Shown: positions 1-10,346, counted from the stretch's first letter. The stretch is 64,000 nt of DNA from Gemmatimonadota bacterium (GCA_016874005.1 VGVQ01000003.1:161019-225018); one strand, 5' to 3'. Made by a program: numbers and translations. Notes: generated by a model not told the origin, from the sequence alone.

Positions 1-262
1 CGGGCAGCAGTGGAACGACCTGACGGTTCGAGACGCCGCCCACCTGGAACGCGATTGCGGGCAGCTCGAGCCGGACATTGGCGTCATCGTGACCCCGGGG
101 GAGGTGGCCCAACAGATCGCCGACCGGCTGGTGAAGGCCGGTCTCACGGCGATCCTCAACTTCACTCCGGTGCAGCTGACGGTTCCCGCTCGGGTGACTG
201 TCAAAGGCGTCAACCTGGTGCTCGAGCTCGAGGCCCTCTCCTTCGCTCTCGCCAGCAAGTAA
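1..262 (+). CDS. rex: Redox-sensing transcriptional repressor Rex, C-terminal part (5' truncated by window edge)
   Basis: Reading in frame from base 2 to the TAA at 260-262 gives about 86 residues with no start inside the window. The run DIGVIVTPGEVAQQIADRL, then ILNFTP and LVLELEALSF, matches the end of the Rex NAD(H)-binding Rossmann domain and its C-terminal swapped helix. Rex proteins sense the NADH/NAD+ ratio and repress fermentative or respiratory genes; the N-terminal winged-helix DNA-binding part lies outside the window. It ends 13 bp before the arginine deiminase gene on the same strand, so the two may be co-transcribed. The family call is fairly sure; the gene's full length cannot be judged. 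Confidence 0.8.
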   Translation, partial: GQQWNDLTVRDAAHLERDCGQLEPDIGVIVTPGEVAQQIADRLVKAGLTAILNFTPVQLTVPARVTVKGVNLVLELEALSFALASK

Positions 263-275
263 TTAGCTTCATCCC

Positions 276-1508
276 ATGCCGGCCGTTCGCGTGACATCTG
301 AGCTCGGGTCGTTGGACGCGGTCTTGGTCCATACTCCCGGCAAGGAGCTCGAGGCCGTCACCCCCGGGACACGAGAAGACTTCCTCTACGACGACCTCAT
401 CGGGCTCGAAGTCTCGGCGAGAGAACATGCCCGGTTGAAGGCCGTTCTCCAGCGATTTGCGAAGGTGTACGAGATCGGGGACCTCTTGGTCGAGGTGCTC
501 AAGAAGCCGGAGGCCCGGGAGTTCGTGATCTCGCGGACCATGGACGTGGTGCCATCCGAGCCGCTCGCCAAACAACTGGCGACCTTGAGTCCCAGAGCGC
601 TGGTGCAGATGGTGGTCCATGGGCTGGAGGAAACCCCCGGCCCGATCGCCTCGGCGCTCAACGAATCCGGTTTCACGCTGCCGCCGCTGCCGAACCTGTT
701 CTTTCCCCGGGACATCGGGATGGTCATCGGCGACCATGCGGTCGTCGGGTCGATGCGATTCGGGGTGCGCTGGACCGAAGAGCTGCTCATCAAGGCCCTC
801 TTCCTGTTCCACCCCGAGCTCGGCAACGCGGGGCTGCTCTACGACGGCTCCGAGGAACGGCGCTACAACTACACCCTCGAGGGTGGTGATGTCCACGTGC
901 TCCGCGAAGACCTCGTGGTCATGGGGTTCAGCGAGCGAAGCAGCCCGGCCGCGCTCGACCAGTTGACCGACGTGCTGTTCAGGACCACCCGGGTCACCGA
1001 CGCCGTGGTGGTGGTGATGCCGCGTCTCGAGACCGCGATTCACCTCGACATGCTGTTCACCCATGTCGACCGCGATCTGTGCGTCGTCCATTCTCCGGCC
1101 TTCATCGGGCCCGAGCGCCTCACGGTGCTGCACCGGCGGAAAGGGCAGGCGAAGGTGCGCGAGATGCCGGACCTGTTCGCGGCCCTCAAGCGGGTTGGTC
1201 TTCCGGTGCTGCCGATCTTGGCGGGCGGCTCGCGGCGGCTTAGCCAGGAGCGAGAGCAGTGGGCCTCGGGCTGTAACTTTTTCGCAGTCGAGCCTGGTGT
1301 CATCCTCAGCTACGCGCGCAACGTCAAGACCCTCGCGGAGTTGGAGCGAGCCGGATTCCGAGCGATCAGTGCCGGCGATTTCCTCAAGATGGAACGGACG
1401 CGGCTCACCGGGCGGACCGTAATCACCATCCCCGGGGGCGAGTTGGTCCGTGGCGGCGGCGGTCCCCGCTGTATGACTCTCCCGATTCGGCGGCGAGACA
1501 TTTGGTGA
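276..1508 (+). CDS. arcA: Arginine deiminase
   Basis: A 410-residue protein of the usual arginine deiminase length. It catalyses L-arginine + H2O to citrulline + ammonia in the cytoplasm, the first step of the arginine deiminase ATP-yielding pathway. Visible family motifs are FPRD (143-146), EGGD (202-205), the catalytic His in AIHLDM (His256), ASGCNFF, and the nucleophile Cys399 in GPRCMTLPIRR close to the C-terminus. The ATG follows the Rex stop by 13 bp. No ornithine carbamoyltransferase, carbamate kinase or arginine/ornithine antiporter gene is adjacent, so the rest of the pathway must be elsewhere, or the enzyme is used simply for arginine breakdown. Location behind rex suggests redox-linked control (inference). 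Confidence 0.9.
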   Translation: MPAVRVTSELGSLDAVLVHTPGKELEAVTPGTREDFLYDDLIGLEVSAREHARLKAVLQRFAKVYEIGDLLVEVLKKPEAREFVISRTMDVVPSEPLAKQLATLSPRALVQMVVHGLEETPGPIASALNESGFTLPPLPNLFFPRDIGMVIGDHAVVGSMRFGVRWTEELLIKALFLFHPELGNAGLLYDGSEERRYNYTLEGGDVHVLREDLVVMGFSERSSPAALDQLTDVLFRTTRVTDAVVVVMPRLETAIHLDMLFTHVDRDLCVVHSPAFIGPERLTVLHRRKGQAKVREMPDLFAALKRVGLPVLPILAGGSRRLSQEREQWASGCNFFAVEPGVILSYARNVKTLAELERAGFRAISAGDFLKMERTRLTGRTVITIPGGELVRGGGGPRCMTLPIRRRDIW

Positions 1509-2356
1509 GCGGGTTGGCCGCGGTACCCGTCGGAACCCTCGCGGACCGGGCCATCGAACTGCTCACTGCCGGGCCGCAGGCGGCGCCGGTATTGACCAGG
1601 CAGGTGTTCGGGATGCCGCGCGCCCCCGATGCCGTCGCGGAGCGGCTGACCCTGGCCCTGCTCGGGGCGGACCCGAGGGTTCGCCGGCTCCACGACGGTC
1701 GCTGGGGGATCGTCGCGCAGGCGGCCGGATCGCCGCTGATCGACGACGCGGCCTTCGCGGTCGTCGACGTGGAGACGACCGGCAGCCATGCCGGCGGGCG
1801 AGATCGGATTACCGAGGTGGCGGTCGCGGTAGTGCAGGGTCCCCGGGCCGAGCTGGTGTACCAGTCGCTCGTCAACCCGGAGCGGCCGATCCCTTCGGTG
1901 GTGACGGCGGTCACCCGGATCAGCGACGCCATGGTTCGCGACGCGCCGGTGTTCGGGGACATCGCCGACGGGCTGCTCGAGGTGTTGGCCGGCAGGGTGT
2001 TCGTGGCGCACAACCTCCGGTTCGATTGGCGGTTCATCGGGATCGAGCTCAAACGGGCCCGAGCCCTGGGACTCGAGGGGCAGCGACTCTGTACCGTTCG
2101 GCTGGCTCGGCAGCTGGTGCCCGGTCTTCCGTCGTATGGACTCGATATCCTGTCCGAGTACTTCGGGATCGAGAACTCGGCCCGACACCGGGCAGGGGGG
2201 GACGCGCTCGCTACGGCCCGAATGCTGGGTCGGCTTCTCGGCCTCGCCCGGGAACGGGGGGCCAGGACGATCGCCGACCTGGAGCGGATGCAAGTCAAGC
2301 GGAAGAAGAAGCGGCCGGGGCGCCGGCGCAGGAGCGCTCCCGAGGATTCGATCTGA
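1505..2356 (+). CDS. DnaQ-like DEDDh 3'-5' exonuclease
   Basis: About 283 residues if the GTG at 1505, which overlaps the arcA stop by 4 bp, is used; a TTG at 1502 is the alternative. Residues about 85-245 form a DEDDh exonuclease domain like the proofreading epsilon subunit of DNA polymerase III. Exo I is VVDVETTG near residue 88, Exo II is VAHNLRFDWRF, and Exo III contains HRAGGDALAT. A roughly 80-residue N-terminal region precedes the nuclease core, and the C-terminus is a basic Lys/Arg-rich tail that could contact nucleic acid. No polymerase gene is adjacent, so it could be epsilon, a stand-alone repair exonuclease or an RNase T-like enzyme. The fold is sure; the exact role is not. Confidence 0.8.
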   Translation: MSGLAAVPVGTLADRAIELLTAGPQAAPVLTRQVFGMPRAPDAVAERLTLALLGADPRVRRLHDGRWGIVAQAAGSPLIDDAAFAVVDVETTGSHAGGRDRITEVAVAVVQGPRAELVYQSLVNPERPIPSVVTAVTRISDAMVRDAPVFGDIADGLLEVLAGRVFVAHNLRFDWRFIGIELKRARALGLEGQRLCTVRLARQLVPGLPSYGLDILSEYFGIENSARHRAGGDALATARMLGRLLGLARERGARTIADLERMQVKRKKKRPGRRRRSAPEDSI

Positions 2357-2365
2357 GGCGCTCGA

Positions 2366-3283
2366 ATGTCACTGGTCCACTCGTTCTCGGTCGGCGAATT
2401 CCGGTGTCACGCGCTCGAGGCCGGCACCATCAGGCTCGATGGCGGGGCGGTGTTCGGCATCGTACCGAAGCCGGTCTGGGCCAGGCGACTCCCACCGGAT
2501 GACCGAAATCGGGTTCGGCTCGCGATGCGATGCCTGTTGGTCGAGCATCCCGACGGGCTCACCTTGATCGATACCGGGCTCGGCAACAAGGAAGACCGGC
2601 GTTTTCTCGAATTGTACGGTGTCGAGAACGCCGGGCGGGACGGTCGGAGCCAGTTGGAGGATGCCCTGGCGGAGGCCGGTCACCGCCCGGCCGAGGTTCG
2701 CTGGGTCATCAACACCCATCTGCATTTCGACCATGCCGGTGGGAACACCTGGGAAGAGCACGATGAGGCGGGCGTCGCCGTCGGCGGAGCCCGATTGACC
2801 TTTCCCAACGCCAACTACGTCGTCCAGCGCGACGAACTCGAATTCGCCCGGAACACCAACGAGCGCACCAAGGGGTCCTACTTCGCGGCGAACTTCGAGC
2901 CCGTGGCGGAGGCGGGCCGGTGGCGGTTGCTGCGGGGTGAAGTGGACGTCCTGCCCGGGATTTCGGTCCGGCTGACCCCAGGCCACGTACCGCATCATCA
3001 GAGTGTCTTGATCGAAAGCGGAGCGGACTCGCTGGTGTTTCTCGCCGACGTGATGCCCACCAGCCACCACCTCCAGCTCCCCTGGATCATGGGATTCGAC
3101 CTCGAGCAGCTTCGGACGCTCGAGTCCAAGCGCCGGCTGCTCAAGGTCGCCGCCGACGAGGGTCGCTGGCTCTTCTTCGAACACGACCCCGAGATCATCA
3201 TGGGGCGGGTGGGCGAAGGCGACCGCGGCACTGCGTTAGGCGATCTGGTCCGGGTCGGCGGGGTCGGGTTCGAGGGGGTCTGA
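2366..3283 (+). CDS. Metallo-beta-lactamase-fold hydrolase
   Basis: A 305-residue cytoplasmic protein without a signal peptide. The binuclear zinc motif HxHxDH is seen as THLHFDHAGG (118-123), followed by a further His in LTPGHVPHH, a bridging Asp in FLADVMP and a late His in FFEHDPE. This set is typical of MBL-fold hydrolases of the lactonase/quorum-quenching-like and glyoxalase II-like type. The substrate cannot be told from sequence. It sits 9 bp after the exonuclease gene, and its stop overlaps the kinase start by one base (TGATG), implying translational coupling to the kinase. Confidence 0.8.
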   Translation: MSLVHSFSVGEFRCHALEAGTIRLDGGAVFGIVPKPVWARRLPPDDRNRVRLAMRCLLVEHPDGLTLIDTGLGNKEDRRFLELYGVENAGRDGRSQLEDALAEAGHRPAEVRWVINTHLHFDHAGGNTWEEHDEAGVAVGGARLTFPNANYVVQRDELEFARNTNERTKGSYFAANFEPVAEAGRWRLLRGEVDVLPGISVRLTPGHVPHHQSVLIESGADSLVFLADVMPTSHHLQLPWIMGFDLEQLRTLESKRRLLKVAADEGRWLFFEHDPEIIMGRVGEGDRGTALGDLVRVGGVGFEGV

Positions 3284-4851
3284 TGGCCGCGATTCCGGGC
3301 TCGCTCCAGGAGGCCCTGGCCGACCGCTACCAACTGGAGCGGGTGATCGGCCAGGGCGGGATGGCCACGGTGTACTTGGCTCGGGACCGAAAGCACAATC
3401 GCGACGTCGCCGTCAAGGTGCTCCGGCCCGATCTCGCGGCCACGATCGGCGCCGAGCGTTTCCTCCGGGAGATTCAGATCGCCGCCCGGCTCCAGCATCC
3501 CAACATCCTGCTGTTGATCGACTCGGGCAACGCCGGCGGCCACCTGCACTACGTGATGCCGTTCGTCGCCGGCGAGTCGCTCCGCGGCCGGTTGGACCGC
3601 CGGGGCGCCTTGGCGCCGTCCCAGGCACTCGACATCGCCCGCCAAGTGGCCTCCGCGCTGGAATACGCCCACCGCCACGGCGTGGTCCATCGCGACGTCA
3701 AACCCGAGAACATTCTCCTCACCGAGGATCACGCTTTCGTGGCGGACTTCGGGATCGCCAAAGCGGTCTCCGAGGCCACCGACCGCTCGCTCACCCGCAC
3801 CGGCCACCCGGTCGGAACGATCGGCTACATGAGCCCCGAGCAAGCGGCCGGCTTCGACGAACTCGATGCCCGGTCCGACGTCTACAGTCTCGGATGTGTG
3901 CTCTACGAGATGGTGATCGGTCGGGTCCCCGGATTCTGGGTGAGCGAGGAGGCGAGCCGACTCAGGCGGTTCGTCGATGCGCCGGCCGCTCAGCGAGAGC
4001 GGCTGGACCGACTGCCGGGTTCGCTCGAACAGGTCATGGTCGCCGCCCTCGGCCTGCGGCCGGAGCAACGGTTTTCGAGTCCGGTCGCCCTCGTCGAGGC
4101 GTTTGCGGCGGCGCTCGGGGAGAGGCCCAAGTACCGCGAGCCCGAGGTCCGAGCGATCGTCCAGCGGGCCGCCGAGATCGAGGCCACGGCGCCGACCGAC
4201 ACCGGCGCGCTCACCTTGGGCGGGATTCAGCGAATCGCGGCCGACGTCGGCATCGCCCCGGAACACGTGGAACGGGCCGCTCGCCAGGTGTCGACCCGAT
4301 CGACTAACCCGGAGGTTCCGGTCAACAAGTTCCTCGGGACCCCGACCCGGATCGTGATCGAGCGGCTGGTCGACGGGGAGGTCGATGATCGCGAGTTCGC
4401 CGCGATCGTCGACGAGGTTCGGACCGTGGTGGGCAACGTCGGTCAGGCGTCGACCCTTGGCAGGTCGTTGAGTTGGACCAGTGGGGTCGGACCGGGACAG
4501 ATCCAGCGGGCGGTGAGCCTGAGCGTCACCCCGGTCAGCGGCCGGACTCGGATTCGGCTCGAGGAGAATATCGGGCAAGTGGCCGGGGGTTTGTTCGGTG
4601 GGTTGATGGGCGGGATCGGGGGGCCGTCGATCGCAGCGTCGATTGGACTCGCGGTGGCGGCGCTCCAGACGCCGCTGCTCATCCCGGTCTTCATTGGGAC
4701 AGCCGTGGCCGGGGCATGGGGCCTGGCGCGAGTGCTGCTGCGCCGGACGGCCGCCAAAAGGCGCGCGGAACTCGAGCGGCTGGCCGACCGGCTCGAAGCG
4801 CACATCATCGAGACCGTCAGTGGCCGATCCGGCCGGCAGCTACCCCGGTAG
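3283..4851 (+). CDS. Serine/threonine protein kinase (Hanks type) with C-terminal membrane-like segment
   Basis: A 522-residue protein. Residues about 16-275 are a eukaryotic-type kinase domain with glycine loop GQGGMATVYLA, catalytic Lys45 in VAVKVL, loop HRDVKPEN and DFG in ADFGIAKA, so it should be active. Residues about 280-345 hold a conserved-looking linker (LGGIQRIAADVGI). About 430-485 is a glycine-rich hydrophobic stretch that could form one or two membrane-associated segments, followed by a basic tail. There are no PASTA repeats, unlike PknB-type kinases. The ATG overlaps the stop of the MBL-fold gene. Substrates are unknown; no phosphatase gene is adjacent. The annotation as a kinase is sure, the membrane attachment is inferred. 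Confidence 0.88.
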   Translation: MAAIPGSLQEALADRYQLERVIGQGGMATVYLARDRKHNRDVAVKVLRPDLAATIGAERFLREIQIAARLQHPNILLLIDSGNAGGHLHYVMPFVAGESLRGRLDRRGALAPSQALDIARQVASALEYAHRHGVVHRDVKPENILLTEDHAFVADFGIAKAVSEATDRSLTRTGHPVGTIGYMSPEQAAGFDELDARSDVYSLGCVLYEMVIGRVPGFWVSEEASRLRRFVDAPAAQRERLDRLPGSLEQVMVAALGLRPEQRFSSPVALVEAFAAALGERPKYREPEVRAIVQRAAEIEATAPTDTGALTLGGIQRIAADVGIAPEHVERAARQVSTRSTNPEVPVNKFLGTPTRIVIERLVDGEVDDREFAAIVDEVRTVVGNVGQASTLGRSLSWTSGVGPGQIQRAVSLSVTPVSGRTRIRLEENIGQVAGGLFGGLMGGIGGPSIAASIGLAVAALQTPLLIPVFIGTAVAGAWGLARVLLRRTAAKRRAELERLADRLEAHIIETVSGRSGRQLPR

Positions 4852-4871
4852 CGGGCGGGCCCAAGTCGGAT

Positions 4872-4900
4872 TTGACCGCCGGTCGCTAAGTACTTATCAT
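4872..4900 (+). promoter_or_regulatory. Sigma-70-type promoter of the infC operon
   Basis: TTGACC at 4872-4877 and TATCAT at 4895-4900 are separated by exactly 17 bp, a strong match to the housekeeping consensus in very GC-rich DNA. It lies just after the kinase stop (4851) and would start transcription near 4907, giving a leader of about 150 nt before infC. No experimental support is available. Confidence 0.65.
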
Positions 4901-4906
4901 GTAGGC

Positions 4907-5027
4907 TCTTGAAGCGGGCCCAAATGGGCTCCACCCCGAGCCGTCGGATGGCAACCGGGTCCTTGAATCAACACCTCGGCTCTTCTCGAGGTGGGTCGAG
5001 GACGCCCCGGTATGCCGGGGTTTTTTT
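4907..5027 (+). promoter_or_regulatory. infC leader with intrinsic terminator (probable attenuator)
   Basis: The leader between the promoter and infC has three visible hairpins: GCCC/GGGC at 4918-4929; a 7-bp stem CACCTCG/CGAGGTG at 4972-4978 and 4987-4993; and CCCCGG/CCGGGG at 5005-5010 and 5015-5020 with a TATG loop, followed at once by seven T (5021-5027). The last is a textbook Rho-independent terminator placed before the coding region. In Firmicutes the infC-rpmI-rplT operon is controlled by L20-dependent leader attenuation; a similar role is likely here, but no match to a known leader family can be claimed by eye. Confidence 0.65.
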
Positions 5028-5055
5028 GTTGGTTGACACCAGAAAGGAAGTACCG

Positions 5056-5577
5056 CTGAGCACAAACGAGCGCGAGCGCAGGGTTCGGGTCAATCGGATG
5101 ATTCGAATCAGCCCGGTCCGGGCCATTTCGGATTCGGGCGAGCAGTTGGGGGTCCTGGCCATCGAAGAGGCCTTGGCGATGGCCGAAGAGCGGGGGCTCG
5201 ATCTGGTCGAAGTTGCCCCGATGGCTCGCCCACCCGTGGTCAAGATCATGGACTACGGCAAGTACAAGTTCGAGGAAGCCAAGGCGGCGCGCGCGGCGAA
5301 GAAGAAGCAGCACGTGATCGAGATCAAGGAGATCAAGTTCCGACCCGGGATCGACGATCACGATTTCGACTTCAAGACTCGGCACATGCGGGAGTTCTTG
5401 AAGGAAGGCAACAAGGTCAAGGTGACGATGATGTTCCGAGGGCGCCAAATGGCCCGCATCGACCTTGGCAAGGCCGTGCTCGACCGGGTGGCCGAGAAGC
5501 TGGCCGATATCGGGAAGATCGAGTTCGACGCTCGGGTCGAGGGTCGAACCATGACGATGGTGATGGCACCCAAGTAA
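5056..5577 (+). CDS. infC: Translation initiation factor IF-3 (CTG start)
   Basis: IF-3 binds the 30S subunit, prevents premature 50S joining and checks the start codon-initiator tRNA pairing. The product is about 173 residues, near the usual 170-180. GEQLGVLAIEEAL belongs to the N-terminal domain, and the lysine-rich linker and KEIKFRPGIDDHDFDFK region to the C-terminal domain. No ATG, GTG or ATT lies at a suitable place. CTG at 5056 is chosen because the Shine-Dalgarno sequence AAGGA (5044-5048) is 7 nt upstream and the N-terminus then has normal length. In-frame TTG codons at 5026 and 5029 abut the terminator T-run and lack an RBS. A rare start fits the known IF-3 feedback on its own non-canonical start codon. 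Confidence 0.88.
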   Translation: MSTNERERRVRVNRMIRISPVRAISDSGEQLGVLAIEEALAMAEERGLDLVEVAPMARPPVVKIMDYGKYKFEEAKAARAAKKKQHVIEIKEIKFRPGIDDHDFDFKTRHMREFLKEGNKVKVTMMFRGRQMARIDLGKAVLDRVAEKLADIGKIEFDARVEGRTMTMVMAPK

Positions 5578-5620
5578 GGCGGGACCAGGGGACTCGTTTC
5601 CCCGCAACGGAGAACCACGA

Positions 5621-5815
5621 ATGCCGAAACAGAAGACCAAACGCGCCGCGATGAAGCGCTTCACCTTCACCGGCAGCGGCAAGATCAAGCGGGGGAAGGC
5701 GAACCGCCGCCACATCGCGACCAAGAAGACCCGAAAGCGCAAAAACCAGCTCGGCAAGCCGGCCCTGGTGAGTTCCGCGGATTTCGGACGGGTTGAACGC
5801 CTGCTGCTGGCCTAA
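5621..5815 (+). CDS. rpmI: 50S ribosomal protein L35
   Basis: A 64-residue, very basic protein beginning MPKQKTKRAAMKRFT and containing the RRHIATKKTRKRKNQL core of bacterial L35. It is a late-assembling large-subunit protein. It lies 43 bp after infC, preceded by the RBS CGGAGA, and 15 bp before rplT, the classical infC-rpmI-rplT order. Its TAA stop is part of one copy of the repeated word CCTAACG (5811-5817). Confidence 0.95.
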   Translation: MPKQKTKRAAMKRFTFTGSGKIKRGKANRRHIATKKTRKRKNQLGKPALVSSADFGRVERLLLA

Positions 5816-5830
5816 CGACGAGAGGGAACG

Positions 5831-6193
5831 ATGCCTCGGGTAAAGAGTAACGTCGCGCACCACGCGCGGAAGAAGAAGTACATGGAGGCCGCCAAGGGAG
5901 CCCGGGCCGGCCGCAGCAAGCTCTACAAGGCGGCCAAGGAAACGGTCGAACGGGCCATGCGGTATGCCTACCGCCACCGCCGCAAGAAGAAGAGCGAGTT
6001 CCGGGCGCTGTGGATTACCCGGATCAACGCCGCGGCGCGGCTCCACGAACTGTCCTACAGCCGCTTCATGGACGGGCTCAAGAAGGCTGGCGTCGAGATC
6101 GATCGGAAGATCCTCGCCGAGCTGGCCGTCTCCGATCAGGACGCCTTTGCGCGACTGGCCGAAATGGCCAAGGGAGCCGCGGGCGCGCGGTAG
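5831..6193 (+). CDS. rplT: 50S ribosomal protein L20
   Basis: 120 residues; begins MPRVKSNVAHHARKKKYM and has the long basic N-terminal extension followed by the globular part with LWITRINAAARLHELSYSRFM, diagnostic of L20. L20 is an early 23S rRNA assembly protein and, in studied bacteria, the autogenous repressor of this operon by binding the leader mRNA. RBS GAGGG lies just upstream. It ends 77 bp before pheS. Confidence 0.95.
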   Translation: MPRVKSNVAHHARKKKYMEAAKGARAGRSKLYKAAKETVERAMRYAYRHRRKKKSEFRALWITRINAAARLHELSYSRFMDGLKKAGVEIDRKILAELAVSDQDAFARLAEMAKGAAGAR

Positions 6194-6216
6194 CGGATTC
6201 GCCGGACACACCCGAG

Positions 6217-6250
6217 TCCCCCGCGCGCCACCAGTGGTGAACGCGGGGGA
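6217..6250 (+). terminator. Strong hairpin between rplT and pheS
   Basis: TCCCCCGCG (6217-6225) pairs perfectly with CGCGGGGGA (6242-6250). The 16-nt loop can fold further (CACC/GGTG). It is followed only by a weak T-rich stretch (TTCGCTTTAT). It could be a partial terminator, a processing site or an attenuator that sets the ratio of ribosomal protein to pheST transcripts. Confidence 0.5.
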
Positions 6251-6270
6251 TTCGCTTTATGGGGATTACC

Positions 6271-7328
6271 ATGAGCACTAATTGGTCCGCCTATCCGGAG
6301 TTGGCGGCCTTGATGGCCGAATCGGACCGGATCGCGACGTTGGACGGCCCCGCGCTCGAGGCCAAGCGAATCGCGCTACTGGGCCGCAAGCAGGGCCTGC
6401 TCACCGCGCTGTTCCGCGACCTCCCGGGGCGCCCGGTCGACGATCGCCGGCCCTACGGCGCCGCCCTCAACGACGTCAAGGCGGCCCTCGAGTCCGCCTT
6501 CGAGCGCCGCGACGCGGAATTAGCCCGCGCGGCCGAAACCCAGCGCGAGGAACTCGACCTCACCATGCCAGCTCGGCGCCGCTGGGTCGGCGCCGAGCAC
6601 CCGGTGTCGAAGGTCACGGCGGAGATCTGCGACATCTTTCGGGGGCTCGGCTTCGCGGTGGCCACGGGGCCCGAGGCGGAGGACGAGTGGCTCAACTTCT
6701 TCGCCCTGAACTTCCCCAAGGATCATCCGGCCCTCGACCTCCACGACACCATGTACCTGGCCGAAGAGCCGGCCGGCCCCGGCGGTCGGATGCTGCTGCG
6801 GACGCATACCTCGCCGGTCCAGATCCGGGTGATGCAGGCCGGGCCGCCGCCGTACCGGGTGGTCATCCCCGGGATGGTGTATCGGAACGACCCGTTCGAC
6901 GCGTCGCACGCGCCCGGGTTCGCTCAGATCGAGGGGCTCGCGGTGGATGAAGGGATCGGCCTGGTCGACCTCAAGGCGACCTTGATCGAATTCGTCCGGC
7001 GGTTCTTCGGCCCCGATACCAAGACCCGGCTCCGGCCGTCGTATTTCCCATTCACGGAGCCCTCCGGGGAACTCGATATCCAGTGTCAAGTCTGCGGGGG
7101 CTCGGGTTGCCCCGCCTGCAAAGGCACTGGGTGGATGGAGATACTCGGGTGCGGGATGGTGCATCCCAACGTCCTGACCAACTCCGGCGTCGACGCCGAG
7201 CGCTACTCGGGTTGGGCTTTCGGGATGGGGCCGGCCCGGGTCGCGATGAACCGCTACGGGGTGCCGGACATCCGACTCCTCTACGGCGGTGACATGCGAA
7301 TGCTCAGCCAACTCGGCGGGGGTGGCCA

Positions 7329-7332
<4 letters not shown>
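6271..7332 (+). CDS. pheS: Phenylalanine-tRNA ligase alpha subunit
   Basis: About 353 residues, the usual size. Catalytic subunit of the alpha2beta2 class II synthetase that charges tRNA-Phe. Seen are the N-terminal coiled-coil (LEAKRIALLGRKQGLL), motif 2 around RNDPFDASHAPGFAQIEGL, and motif 3 in GWAFGMGPARVAMNRYGVPDIR. A CxxC..CxxC knuckle (CQVCGGSGCPACKGTGW) lies in the insertion. ATG 6271 is preferred over ATG 6259 because TGGGGA precedes it by 5 nt. Its end overlaps pheT by 4 bp. Confidence 0.93.
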
Positions 7333-9678
<2,346 letters not shown>

Positions 9679-9704
<26 letters not shown>

Positions 9705-9987
9705 CGCCGCCCTGACCGCGCTGGAGCAGACCGCTCAGGCGCTGGAAGGGGAGTTGGCGAGTTGGCGGCGGCGGTGCCTCAAGGCGGAAGCGGAGATCGA
9801 TGAGGCGGCGCAGCGGGTCCCGGAGGTCACCTCGGCCGACGTAGCGTTGCTGCGCCGGCGGATCGATGAACTGGAGACCGAGAACCAGCGACTCCGGGAC
9901 CGGATCGGGAGCGCTCGCGACCAGGTCGAACAACTGAAGACCCGGCTCCGCTTCGTCGAGGAGCACGTGGGTGGGGAGCTGGGATGA
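9679..9987 (+). CDS. Small coiled-coil protein, ZapB-like candidate
   Basis: 102 residues, almost entirely predicted alpha-helical with heptad-like leucines (ALEQTAQALEGELASWRRR; LRRRIDELETENQRLRDRI). There is no signal peptide or membrane segment. The start TTG at 9679 lies inside the end of pheT and is uncertain. It overlaps zapA by 4 bp. In Enterobacteria ZapB is a short coiled-coil partner of ZapA at the FtsZ ring, so a ZapB-like division role is suggested by composition plus the zapA neighbour; there is no sequence motif that proves it. Confidence 0.6.
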
Positions 9988-10304
9988 GCGAATCAGTCGA
10001 AGTGTCGATCGGGGGGCAGCGACTCCTGGTGAGCTCCGACCATGCTCCGGACTATACCCGGGCGGTGGCGGCCCATTTCGACGCCGCCTACGCCCGGATT
10101 CGAAGTGCCCTGCCCACGGTGGACATGCAACGGGCCGCGATCCTGGCTGGTCTCGCGGTCACCGACGAGCTGTTCCAGGTCCGCCGGGATGGTGAAACCT
10201 CGATCGAGCGGATCCGCGCGATCGAGGCCCGGCTGTCGCGGCTCTTGCCGCCGGGCAGGCGTGGGGGCCGGCCGACCGACAGTGGCGGCCGGGAGGAATC
10301 CTAA
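9984..10304 (+). CDS. zapA: Cell division protein ZapA
   Basis: 106 residues. The N-terminus SVEVSIGGQRLLVSSDHAPDYTR, followed by a helix with VDMQRAAILAGLAVTDELFQ, matches ZapA, a widely conserved FtsZ-associated protein that bundles protofilaments at the division site. The C-terminal tail after about residue 85 is basic and probably disordered. The pairing with the preceding coiled-coil gene, overlapping by 4 bp, suggests the two products act together. The stop TAA lies in a CCTAACG word (10300-10306). Confidence 0.85.
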   Translation: MSESVEVSIGGQRLLVSSDHAPDYTRAVAAHFDAAYARIRSALPTVDMQRAAILAGLAVTDELFQVRRDGETSIERIRAIEARLSRLLPPGRRGGRPTDSGGREES

Positions 10305-10346
10305 CGACAAGCGCGGTCCCGACGGATCGCGGTTGGAGATACATCG

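Noticed and set aside
2998-4803. 601-codon open frame on the minus strand
   Set aside because: It lies opposite the kinase and MBL-fold genes, has Arg/Pro/His-rich composition and no recognisable motif. It is a shadow of GC-rich codon usage.
4909-5055. Longer infC reading frame starting at 4909
   Set aside because: It would translate through the leader hairpins and terminator; the N-terminus would be unlike IF-3 and no RBS is present.
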